Assembly: GCA_016195025.1 (NCBI GenBank) | Contig: JACQAL010000018.1 | Coordinates: 1-64,000 of the forward strand | Length of the DNA: 64,000 bases | Source of the DNA: Bacteroidota bacterium | Lineage (GTDB): Bacteria; Bacteroidota; Bacteroidia; Palsa-948 | Direction: 5' to 3' | Shown here: piece by piece, positions 1 through 6,731 of the stretch | Numbering within the stretch: position 1 is the first letter of the stretch | Layout: each line of letters begins with the position of its first letter | Translations under genes and position numbers: made by a program | Notes under the pieces: model-generated | Databases searched by the model: none | What the model was told of the DNA's origin: nothing | Seen by the model: only the letters and a program-made list of their open reading frames with translations

Positions 1-92
1 ATTTCATTGACTGCTTGCCGCATGATGTATTCCGGCTTAATGGTGGAAAAAATTCTACTTGTGGCACTTGTTATTTTTTTTTGATTTTCCAT
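1..92 (-). CDS. N-terminal fragment of an unidentified protein
   Basis: An ATG at 92-90 opens a frame of 30 codons that runs off the left edge of the window without a stop. The visible protein starts MENQKKITSATSRIFSTIKP and shows no signal peptide. I do not recognise the family. A perfect 9-bp inverted repeat overlaps the start codon, so the gene may be regulated at its own promoter or leader. Confidence 0.45.
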   Translation of the reverse strand, partial: MENQKKITSATSRIFSTIKPEYIMRQAVNE

Positions 93-117
93 ACAGTTTC
101 TATTTTATAAACTGTAT
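91..117. promoter_or_regulatory. Inverted repeat over a start codon
   Basis: ATACAGTTT (91-99) and AAACTGTAT (109-117) are perfect inverted arms around a 9-nt spacer. The left arm overlaps the start codon of the minus-strand gene at 92. The symmetry suits a dimeric repressor operator; a leader hairpin is the alternative. Confidence 0.4.
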
Positions 118-136
118 AGCTATTTTAGGGAAAGAC

Positions 137-257
137 ACTGGGGCTCGAGCCCCAGTACACCGTGCCCAAGCCCGGGATGCTCAGGCGCGAGCCCGTGACA
201 CTCCTTCGCGGTAACGGGGCAGCGGTTCTCAAGCCCGGCACACTCAGGCGCGAGCCC
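137..257. repeat. GC-rich repeat island
   Basis: This short GC-rich block interrupts AT-rich DNA. It opens with a perfect 20-bp palindrome, ACTGGGGCTCGAGCCCCAGT (137-156). A unit built as CAAGCCCGG, four variable bases, then CTCAGGCGCGAGCCC occurs at 167-194 and again at 230-257, a period of 63 bp. Both strands are open across it, giving repetitive low-complexity peptides that I do not regard as genes. Confidence 0.7.
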
Positions 258-338
258 CCGATACCCGTTAGAGAGAACGGTGCACGGAGGCACGCGCACG
301 GGTTGCTGAAACATTATAAGGAAGCGCTGAAGTGCGGG

Positions 339-704
339 TTACTTGTTGCCGCTTTCGCTGTTTTTATGTTTGGCGAGATAATTTTTCAACTTGTTATTTC
401 CGCTGCGGGTGAGGCGAAGAATAAGCCCGTTGCTTAGCAGCGCCTTTCGCCATTTGCGGTTGAGCACACAGCCGATTTTTACCAGCAGAAACCAGTCAAT
501 GCGCCTGAAGAGATTGAGGTCCCAGACCTTTTGATGAAAATGGATTAACGGATAACCGTAGATGAGCGGCTCCTTTTCATTTTCAAAATACAGTTCGCAG
601 TTTTGCCCGCGCGCTTTTGCATAGAGCACATCGGCTCCGTCTTTTTGGTAGGGGAAACCATTTACATCCCTGAATGTAAGAGGCACTTGCATTGCAATGT
701 ACAT
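339..704 (-). CDS. Stand-alone LytTR-type DNA-binding protein
   Basis: The 121-residue protein matches the LytTR DNA-binding fold over nearly its whole length: DVLYAKARGQNCELYF near residues 25-40, the helix-like LIHFHQKV stretch, then FRRIDWFLLVKIGCVLN (normally F-R-x-H-x-S-x-L-V-N), and a final strand of the form L-L-S-N-G near residues 90-94. There is no receiver or membrane domain, so it would act as a cytoplasmic transcription factor without a fused sensor. The usual His/Ser pair of the recognition region is replaced by Ile-Asp and Trp, so DNA contacts may differ from the family norm. A second in-frame ATG at codon 5 is an alternative start. No partner histidine kinase is nearby; the next genes are small secreted proteins on the other strand. 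Confidence 0.7.
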   Translation of the reverse strand: MYIAMQVPLTFRDVNGFPYQKDGADVLYAKARGQNCELYFENEKEPLIYGYPLIHFHQKVWDLNLFRRIDWFLLVKIGCVLNRKWRKALLSNGLILRLTRSGNNKLKNYLAKHKNSESGNK

Positions 705-781
705 TTAGCGTAATTTTTTTTGCATGGCAGTTGTTTTATAAATGCTGAAACGGCAGCAGGAGGAAATTTATTTGAAGAAGA

Positions 782-1054
782 ATGTTAAAAAATGTTAACC
801 GCGCGGAGAGGGAGCAGTTAATTTTTTTCTCTCTTTTTCTGCAACCTTTCCCGAACATTTCCGTAAGAAAAAGCATTCTCGCTCTTGATACGTTCTACAA
901 TTTAAACTTACTGTCCATGAAAAGCATAGATGTTGCTAAAATGGATGCTGCATTGTTAAAGAAAATAGAAGAACTTAGTTTATACACAATAGAACTGCAA
1001 AAAGAAAATAAAGCAATGGAGGAGAGAATTGAAAAACTGGAAAAAGGAAAATAA
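782..1054 (+). pseudogene. Orphan C-terminal coiled-coil tail of a surface protein
   Basis: Only the last 45 or so codons (from about 918) look like a real protein: a heptad-rich coil with IDVAKMDAALLKKIEEL followed by YTIELQKENKAMEERIEKLE. This is the usual C-terminal end of large tail-fibre-like proteins of Bacteroidota. The preceding 45 codons do not match that family and have no signal peptide, so the body of the parent gene is missing. I read it as a remnant left by a deletion; an expressed short coiled-coil peptide cannot be excluded. It ends 3 nt before the next gene. Confidence 0.55.
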
Positions 1055-1057
1055 ATT

Positions 1058-1561
1058 ATGAAAAAATTATTTTCACCATGCATACTAATATTATTCTTTC
1101 TCATTTCTAAAATATATTCACAAAATGATTCACTTCTTATCCTTGAATTTGTTAATAAAAAAAATCCTGAACACATTGAAATTCTTAAAACAGGTAAAAA
1201 AATAAAATTAAAAATGAAAAAAGGAAGTCAACACTATTTTTGTAAAGGCAAACTAACAGCAATTACAGATACAAATATTGTAATCTATCATATTAGATTT
1301 AAATATGACTCCATTTTGGATTATAGATTCAATAATCATCCTTTTGGAAAAATTATACTTGGTGTTGCAGGCGCAGGTGCTTTTATATATGGCGTTTTAT
1401 GGACAACAATAGCAACAGTACTTATCCCCGAATATCCAATATTTGCAATCTTTTATGCTTCTATAGCTGTTACAGGAGGAATAATGTTTTATAAAGCAGT
1501 AACAAAAAATAAGCATCCTGTTAATAGGTGGAATAGTTCGCTCAAAAAAATAAAAGGGTAA
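1058..1561 (+). CDS. Small secreted/membrane protein, unknown
   Basis: A 167-residue protein with a clear signal peptide (about residues 1-21, ending IYSQ). A polar stretch of about 70 residues follows, containing KTGKKIKLKMKKG, then two hydrophobic segments around residues 95-115 and 120-140, and a basic tail. The layout resembles Bacteroidota envelope proteins with a small beta domain before a membrane anchor. I do not recognise a family. It sits in a run of small same-strand secreted genes, several of which are broken. Confidence 0.6.
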   Translation: MKKLFSPCILILFFLISKIYSQNDSLLILEFVNKKNPEHIEILKTGKKIKLKMKKGSQHYFCKGKLTAITDTNIVIYHIRFKYDSILDYRFNNHPFGKIILGVAGAGAFIYGVLWTTIATVLIPEYPIFAIFYASIAVTGGIMFYKAVTKNKHPVNRWNSSLKKIKG

Positions 1562-1591
1562 AGAATTTTAGTTTGTATAAATAATTTATCT

Positions 1592-1801
1592 ATGAAAATA
1601 AAAACAGGAATATCAGCAATAATAATTTCAAACTTTTTATTTGGCTTCAGCTTGTTGCAGGCGTAAAGCAATCAAACCAATCTTGATAAGTACTGGCATT
1701 ACAGATACCGGCTTGTAAATTATTTTATGGTTATTGGAAACAAACCCGGAGAAAGTTTGCCGGCTACTGTGAGGAATATTTGGGGAGATAAACAAAAATA
1801 A
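1592..1801 (+). pseudogene. Secreted protein remnant with in-frame stop
   Basis: From the ATG at 1592 the frame encodes a signal peptide ending FGFSLLQA. It then meets TAA (1664-1666) exactly where a Gln codon would be expected after the cleavage site (QA|QS in relatives). Without a frameshift it continues SNQTNLDKYWHYRYRLVNYF and PGESLPATVRNIWGD to a stop at 1799-1801. The DKYWxYRxRLxNYFxVxG pattern is one I associate with longer Bacteroidota exported proteins, so this copy appears to carry both a nonsense change (CAA to TAA) and a C-terminal truncation. Confidence 0.65.
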
Positions 1802-1804
1802 TTC

Positions 1805-2374
1805 ATGAGAAAACTTTTCATAACAATAGTGTTTTTACTTACTGCGAAAAGTTTTTTTGCCCAAGATAGTTTAAGTAGCAATAAAATACTTGATAAAACG
1901 GAATTTAGAAAGAATGCAGTGTATGGAGAAATAGGGGGAAATGCTGGAGGTGTTTTTTCATTGAATTATGAAAGAAAATTATTTAAAAATAATCCTGGCT
2001 TTTTTACAGCAAGGGCAGGAGTTTTAATAAACATAAATGAACGAGCAAGTGTTCTTGGAGGACCAGCTATATTGATAAATTATATTTCGGGAAAATATAA
2101 AAATCATTTTGAAATTGGACTTGGTGCAAGATTGCCTGGAATCATATCACATGATAATTTAAAGAATAAATATGTTACAGCATGGGGAGACAATGATATC
2201 TGGATTTTAGTTCCAACTGCAAATTTAATGTATCGCTATCAAAAATCAGAAGGTAAATTTCTTTTTAGAATTGGATGGACACCATTATTTTATAACGCGA
2301 CAAGTAGTAATGCGAGTCCTGCTGCTATATTTTATTGGTTTTTTGTAGGGGCAAGTATGGGTTATATGTTTTAA
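1805..2374 (+). CDS. Putative outer-membrane beta-barrel protein
   Basis: A 189-residue protein with a signal peptide (MRKLFITIVFLL...FFAQ) followed by alternating polar/hydrophobic strands. The first is a Gly-rich turn (GEIGGNAGGVFSLNYERKLF), and the C-terminus is aromatic (GASMGYMF). This is typical of small 8-strand outer-membrane barrels of Bacteroidota. A substrate or partner cannot be inferred. It starts 3 nt after the preceding pseudogene's stop. Confidence 0.65.
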   Translation: MRKLFITIVFLLTAKSFFAQDSLSSNKILDKTEFRKNAVYGEIGGNAGGVFSLNYERKLFKNNPGFFTARAGVLININERASVLGGPAILINYISGKYKNHFEIGLGARLPGIISHDNLKNKYVTAWGDNDIWILVPTANLMYRYQKSEGKFLFRIGWTPLFYNATSSNASPAAIFYWFFVGASMGYMF

Positions 2375-2383
2375 AAATTGTAT

Positions 2384-2464
2384 ATGAAAAAAATAATTTT
2401 TATTCTGTTATTGTTTTTATTGGTTATAGTTTGTAACTCGCTCAAAGCACAAAATAATGTATAA
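2384..2464 (+). pseudogene. Signal-peptide-only ORF
   Basis: ATG at 2384 opens a 26-residue frame that is almost entirely a Sec signal peptide (MKKIIFILLLFLLVIVCN, ending KAQNNV) and then stops. The stop overlaps the start of the lipoprotein gene at 2457. With no mature protein left, this looks like the 5' stub of a deleted secreted-protein gene; a tiny hydrophobic peptide is the alternative. Confidence 0.45.
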
Positions 2465-2936
2465 AGAAAAATACATAGTTGTTTTTCTCCTCCTTGCTTT
2501 TTGCATTACCGATTGCAAAAAATATCCTGAGGGCGGAAAGCATTGCGGAGTTGCTACCAGAATAAATGGTAATTGGACAATTGAACAGTTATTAATAAAT
2601 GGTATTGATTCGACTGATTATTATTGGGGAATGACTCAATGTCTATTCGCGGATAGTAAGAAGATACAATTTAATGGTGGCTCTCTTTTTTCTAAACATG
2701 GAACATTTACTGGGAATTGTACAGGAGGTGATTGGGAATTGAAAAATCAAAAGAATGTGATTGTTTTTTCTGACCCAAGAACGAGTGGAATAGGGCATCC
2801 TTATGGATTCTTATATCCTCTTTATACTGCTTCATCAAAATCCGGTGAATGGTTAATATTAAAATTAACTAAAAGCGAAATGCATCTTCAGGCAAATTAT
2901 AATAGCATAGAGTATAATTACTTTTTTAAAAAATAA
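2457..2936 (+). CDS. Lipoprotein, lipocalin-like
   Basis: A 159-residue protein with a lipobox-type signal: a hydrophobic stretch ending FCITDC, with Cys20 as the likely lipidated residue. The CKKYPEGG start of the mature part is characteristic of a Bacteroidota lipoprotein family. The next segment, INGNWTIEQLLINGID, has the W-x-I/V-x-x-L pattern of lipocalin-like strands. Two more Cys residues (near 62 and 88) might form a disulfide. It is probably periplasmic or surface exposed; no ligand can be named. It overlaps the preceding signal-peptide stub by 8 bp. Confidence 0.65.
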   Translation: MYKEKYIVVFLLLAFCITDCKKYPEGGKHCGVATRINGNWTIEQLLINGIDSTDYYWGMTQCLFADSKKIQFNGGSLFSKHGTFTGNCTGGDWELKNQKNVIVFSDPRTSGIGHPYGFLYPLYTASSKSGEWLILKLTKSEMHLQANYNSIEYNYFFKK

Positions 2937-2937
2937 A

Positions 2938-3078
2938 ATGAAATTATTTTTCTTTTTTTCTTTAATGTTGTTATCCACAACAAGCACATTTTCACAAGCA
3001 GATTTATTTCAGTATAAAGAGAGGGAAAGAGGGAGAGTTTGTTTGAAAGTTTTTACGGAGAAGGTAGTGATTCAGTAA
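2938..3078 (+). CDS. Short secreted peptide or gene remnant (46 aa)
   Basis: ATG at 2938, one base after the preceding stop, opens a 46-residue frame: a signal peptide (LMLLSTTSTFSQ) followed by only about 25 mostly charged residues (YKERERGRVCLKVF). It is too short for a folded exported protein. Given the neighbouring stubs it is more likely a truncated gene than a functional peptide. Confidence 0.4.
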   Translation: MKLFFFFSLMLLSTTSTFSQADLFQYKERERGRVCLKVFTEKVVIQ

Positions 3079-3200
3079 CTCGCCCTTGTTTTCCCACACC
3101 CCGTTGTTATTTACTTTTTCACTGCAAAACATCTTCCCGTTAAAAAATTAAATATCATTGCGGTCAAATTAATTCTTCGATTCGTTCAGAGTGACATGTC

Positions 3201-3222
3201 AGTCCGGGCGGAGTCGGGGACT
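3201..3222. repeat. Palindromic repeat (GGAGTCG type)
   Basis: The 22-nt element has inverted ends (AGTCC/GGACT) around GGGCGGAGTCGG. It lies in the 160-bp gap before the TonB receptor, next to a second motif TTCAGAGTGACA (3185-3196). It shares the GGAGTCG core with the elements at 11189 and, more loosely, at 9471 and 40367. Confidence 0.5.
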
Positions 3223-3238
3223 CAAACCTAAACGAACC

Positions 3239-5905
3239 ATGAAAAAAATTTATTCATTACTCATCGCTCTTACTATCTGCGGAATTTCTTTTTCGCAAAA
3301 CACGCTGAAAGGAAAAGTATACGATGAAAACGGCAAGCCGCTCAGCGGGGCTTTCATTTTCGAGCAGGGCACCATGAACGCCACCCGCTCCAGCGCTGAC
3401 GGAAGTTATTCCATCAACTATAAAGATACCGCTTCGGTAATCACGTTCAGTTACGTGGGCTATCTGAAAAACCAGATTCTGGCAGAGCACCGCACCGCGT
3501 ACGATGCCGCCATGATTCTCGCCAACACATTGGGCACTGCCGAAATTGTGGGAACGCGCAGGTTGGGCAGAAGCCAGACCGAAACTGCCGTGGGAGTAGA
3601 TATCATTGATGTTGCAAAACTTTCTTCCGTATCGGGGCAAACCGAAGTGAATCAACTCTTACAGGAAACCGCGCCTTCGTTCAACTCGAACAAACAGAGC
3701 GGGGCAGATGGCGCTGACCATATTGACCCCGCCACGCTTCGCGGCTTGGGACCTGACCAAACGCTGGTGCTCGTGAACGGAAAGCGCAGGCACCAGTCCT
3801 CGCTCATCAATCTTTTCGGTTCGCGCGGAAGAGGAAACACCGGCACCGATTTGAATGCCATTCCGCTTTCCGCCATTGACCATATAGAAATTCTGCGCGA
3901 TGGAGCGAGCGCGCAATACGGCTCCGATGCCATTGCGGGAGTTGTGAACGTGGTGCTGAAATCAAACACAGGTGAAATGACCGGCAGCGTTCTCACGGGA
4001 ATGAACAAAGCCACTCCTCCTTCCATGTTCAAAGTGGTGAAGCCCGAAAGAAAATTTGATGGCGAAACCTGGCAGTTCAGCGCAAACAACGGAGTGAAAA
4101 TAGGCAAAGACGGTTTCATTAATCTTACGATGGACGCTTCGAGCAAGAAGCATACGTTCCGCCCTTCCGATACCAGCGCTTCGCAATACGGTGCAGGCGG
4201 AATCTACCGCAGAAAATTTGGTGATGCTTCTTCCAATAACGCTTCGCTGTTCATGAACTCTTCTGTTTCTGCGGGAGAAAACACCGAAGTATATGCTTTT
4301 GGCGGATACAATTACCGTTTCACGGAAGCATATGCATGGTCGCGTGATTCGCTTTCCGAGCGCAATGTGAAATCGCTTTACCCTGCGGGAATGGACCCCG
4401 TGATTCAATCGGTGATTACGGATAAATCAATGTCAATGGGCGTGCGCTCCAAACTTCACAACGGCTGGAACATGGATGTGAACAATACATTTGGCGCGAA
4501 CAATTTTCATTTCTCCGTTGATAAAACCGCAAACGCAACGCTCGGCTACAATTCGCCCACGCATTTCAATGCAGGCGGATTTAATCTTTCCGAAAACACT
4601 TCTTCGCTCAACTTCTCCAAGTTTTATCCCGAAGTGCTTTCGGGTTTGAACGTGGCGTTCGGCTCGGAATTCAGAATTGACAACTATAAAATTTTTGCCG
4701 GTGAAGAGGGCTCGTATAAATCATACGGCAAAGTGCTGAACCGCGTGGACAGCATATTTAATCCGGATGGAACATTCAATAGTGTGGACAGCGTGTTTGC
4801 ACCGGGCGGCTCGCAGGGCTTTCCGGGTTTCCGCCCCGCCAACGAAGTGAATGTGTCGCGCACCAACAAAGCGCTCTATGCCGATGGCGAATTAGACATC
4901 ACTGAAAATTTATTGGTGGGAACAGCACTTCGCCTCGAGGACTACAGCGATTTCGGAACCACCACGAACGGAAAAATTTCTGCGCGCTATAAAATCAGCA
5001 ATTATATTTCCGCGCGCGCTTCGTACGGAACGGGCTTCCGCGCTCCTTCGCTTGCGCAACTTTATTACAACACCACCTTCACCGATTTTGTAGCAGGTCA
5101 GCCCATTGATAAAATTATTGCCGCGAATAACAGCCCCATCACCTACGCGCTCGGCATTCCTGAACTCAAGCCCGAGCAATCGGCTAACGTGAGTTACGGT
5201 TTCACCATTCACCGCAAATCGTTTTCGTTCACGGTGGATGCATATTCCGTAAACATCAAAGACCGTATTGTGCTCACGGGCGCTTTTTACGACAGCGACC
5301 CGGTGATTGGAAATGATTTGAAAGCGCTGGGCGTGGGCGCTGCGCAGTTCTTCACCAACGCGGTGAACACGAAAACGCATGGAGTTGATATTGTGCTGGC
5401 GCATACTCCCATCATCACCGATAAGAAAACGCTGCGCGTATCGGTTGCCGCCAACTTCAACAACATGAAGATTGACCGAATTTATACCAACGATAAACTG
5501 AAAGGAAAAGAAAATACTTACTTCGGTTTGCGCGAGCAATATTTTTTGCTGGCTTCGGCTCCCAAGAGCAAAATAACTTTCAATGCCAACTATGAGGTGA
5601 ACAAATTTTTTGTGGATGCGCGCGTGAATGTGTTCGGAAAAGTGCAATTAGTTAACTGGAATGATAATGGAGACAGCATTGCCGACCCGGGCGAAGTGGA
5701 TGTATATAAATCCAAAGCCACACTGGATTTAGCTCTTGGCTATAACTTCAACAACATCCGCATTACCTTTGGCGCAATAAATATTCTGAACACCTATCCC
5801 GATGCGCATGACCCTGCGCTTACCGAAAGCGGTGGAATATGGGATGCCGTGCAAATGGGTTTTGCGGGCGCGTATTACTACACCAAGGTTGGGTTTAAGT
5901 TTTAG
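3239..5905 (+). CDS. TonB-dependent outer-membrane receptor
   Basis: An 888-residue protein. I place the start at 3239 because a normal signal peptide (MKKIYSLLIALTICGISFSQ) begins there; an upstream in-frame start would translate the palindromic repeat. Domain order: a CarboxypepD_reg-like beta-sandwich (about 21-105, with GKVYDENGKPLSGA); a plug domain (about 115-245, with LRGLGPDQTLVLVNGKRR and IEILRDGASAQYGSDAIAGV); and a 22-strand barrel ending in the aromatic KVGFKF. It would import a ligand across the outer membrane using TonB energy; the substrate is unknown. No SusD-like partner lies beside it, so it is not a standard polysaccharide-locus pair. A rho-independent terminator follows directly. 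Confidence 0.9.
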   Translation: MKKIYSLLIALTICGISFSQNTLKGKVYDENGKPLSGAFIFEQGTMNATRSSADGSYSINYKDTASVITFSYVGYLKNQILAEHRTAYDAAMILANTLGTAEIVGTRRLGRSQTETAVGVDIIDVAKLSSVSGQTEVNQLLQETAPSFNSNKQSGADGADHIDPATLRGLGPDQTLVLVNGKRRHQSSLINLFGSRGRGNTGTDLNAIPLSAIDHIEILRDGASAQYGSDAIAGVVNVVLKSNTGEMTGSVLTGMNKATPPSMFKVVKPERKFDGETWQFSANNGVKIGKDGFINLTMDASSKKHTFRPSDTSASQYGAGGIYRRKFGDASSNNASLFMNSSVSAGENTEVYAFGGYNYRFTEAYAWSRDSLSERNVKSLYPAGMDPVIQSVITDKSMSMGVRSKLHNGWNMDVNNTFGANNFHFSVDKTANATLGYNSPTHFNAGGFNLSENTSSLNFSKFYPEVLSGLNVAFGSEFRIDNYKIFAGEEGSYKSYGKVLNRVDSIFNPDGTFNSVDSVFAPGGSQGFPGFRPANEVNVSRTNKALYADGELDITENLLVGTALRLEDYSDFGTTTNGKISARYKISNYISARASYGTGFRAPSLAQLYYNTTFTDFVAGQPIDKIIAANNSPITYALGIPELKPEQSANVSYGFTIHRKSFSFTVDAYSVNIKDRIVLTGAFYDSDPVIGNDLKALGVGAAQFFTNAVNTKTHGVDIVLAHTPIITDKKTLRVSVAANFNNMKIDRIYTNDKLKGKENTYFGLREQYFLLASAPKSKITFNANYEVNKFFVDARVNVFGKVQLVNWNDNGDSIADPGEVDVYKSKATLDLALGYNFNNIRITFGAINILNTYPDAHDPALTESGGIWDAVQMGFAGAYYYTKVGFKF

Positions 5906-5910
5906 AAAAT

Positions 5911-5950
5911 AAAAAATCCCTTCGCTGAAGAAAAGCAGAAGGGATTTTTT
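5911..5950 (+). terminator. Rho-independent terminator
   Basis: AAAAAATCCCTTC pairs with GAAGGGATTTTTT around a loop, ending in a T-run, 6 nt after the TonB receptor stop. The flanking A- and T-runs would let it also stop transcripts from the other strand. Confidence 0.85.
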
Positions 5951-5963
5951 GTGTCTTGCCGAA

Positions 5964-6020
5964 TTACTTTGCCAGAATAATTTTTTGGGTAACCGTTATT
6001 GCGACTGGCACGGTAATTAA
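5964..6020 (-). pseudogene. Remnant of a T9SS C-terminal tail
   Basis: On the minus strand the last 18 codons before TAA read LITVPVAITVTQKIILAK. The ending VTQKIILAK is the typical final strand of T9SS sorting domains (compare KKIILER at the end of the gene at 6732). The frame is closed by a stop immediately upstream, so no parent protein remains. Confidence 0.4.
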
Positions 6021-6356
6021 TTACCTGCCTATTGAGTTTCTTGCTGCGTAGGCGAAGTGGTAAAAATATTTTTCAAGGTCGGCAAAGGAAGAGTTGTAAA
6101 GCGTTCCTCCGGTAAAAGCATCGCAAAGCACTTCGCGGGCGCGGGCAATTTCTTTCAGCCGTTTTTTCCACCGCGCATCCGACAAAGTGAGGTCGAGCAG
6201 TTCAATGGCTCTGAACGCAGCGCTTTCAAACAGTTTCTGGTCTTTGTCTTTCCATCGGTTTGCGCGCCCCACTTCGCTGCCAATGTTTCCCAGTTGCTGG
6301 CAAAGCGTGTAAGTAAACCATTTGCCTTGCGCCATTGTTTGATGCTGAAACGCCAT
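6021..6356 (-). CDS. Small helical conserved protein paired with DUF5674
   Basis: A 111-residue all-helical soluble protein with MAQGKWFTYTLCQQLGNIGSEVGRA near the N-terminus, then DQKLFESAAFRAIELLDLTL, KRLKEIARAREVLCDAF and LEKYFYHFAYAA. I recognise this as a recurring conserved hypothetical in diverse bacterial genomes but know of no assigned function. It starts 2 nt after the stop of the DUF5674 gene on the same strand, so the two are probably co-transcribed and may act together. Confidence 0.65.
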   Translation of the reverse strand: MAFQHQTMAQGKWFTYTLCQQLGNIGSEVGRANRWKDKDQKLFESAAFRAIELLDLTLSDARWKKRLKEIARAREVLCDAFTGGTLYNSSFADLEKYFYHFAYAARNSIGR

Positions 6357-6358
6357 GC

Positions 6359-6709
6359 TTAATCTGTTATGAGTTTGTTTACAATGCCAATTATTATTTT
6401 TTGCATGTCTGTGTTTTCCACGCTGCGTGTGCGGTTGCCCATATACGGGCGAATGTTTATCATGGAATCAAATTCAATGCGCTCTTCTCCTTTTTTCTCA
6501 GGATAAATATTTATTCCCCAAAGATTTTCCTGTTTGCTTCCTTCGTCTATCAGAAATGTTTCTTCATCGGCATGCATTTCTCCGCCCACTGCCATGGTGC
6601 CTTTATCAATATCCACCACCGCTTTTATCATAGAGCCGAATTGTTTTTCCGCCATTGATTTTAATTCGGAAACAGAAATAGAATCAGAAATAGTTTTTAT
6701 TTCAAACAT
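6359..6709 (-). CDS. DUF5674 family protein
   Basis: A 116-residue protein matching DUF5674 across its length: an N-terminal helix (SELKSMAEKQFGSMIKAVVDI), then GGEMHADEE, the signature GSKQENLWGINIYPEKK, and EFDSMINIRPYMGNRTRSVEN. The family is small, widespread in environmental bacteria and uncharacterised. The conserved His-Ala-Asp-Glu-Glu and the invariant IRPxxGNR segment look like a possible active or binding site, but this is inference. A TACATTTG -7 box lies 5 nt before the ATG. The gene heads a two-gene unit with the helical protein downstream. Confidence 0.8.
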   Translation of the reverse strand: MFEIKTISDSISVSELKSMAEKQFGSMIKAVVDIDKGTMAVGGEMHADEETFLIDEGSKQENLWGINIYPEKKGEERIEFDSMINIRPYMGNRTRSVENTDMQKIIIGIVNKLITD

Positions 6710-6714
6710 AATTG

Positions 6715-6722
6715 CAAATGTA
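6715..6722 (-). promoter_or_regulatory. -7 promoter box 5 nt before a start codon
   Basis: TACATTTG on the minus strand matches the Bacteroidota -7 consensus TAnnTTTG. Five bases separate it from the ATG of the DUF5674 gene, so the predicted transcript would begin at or next to the start codon. No clear -33 TTG is seen. Confidence 0.55.
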
Positions 6723-6731
6723 CGCAGGAAG

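Noticed and set aside
120-437. Overlapping ORFs on both strands through the GC-rich island
   Set aside because: Their peptides only reflect the 63-bp repeat and GC-rich codons, have no domain, and one runs antisense into the LytTR gene.
3652-5647. Long minus-strand ORFs inside the TonB receptor gene
   Set aside because: They are antisense shadows of a well-supported receptor and show no family motifs.
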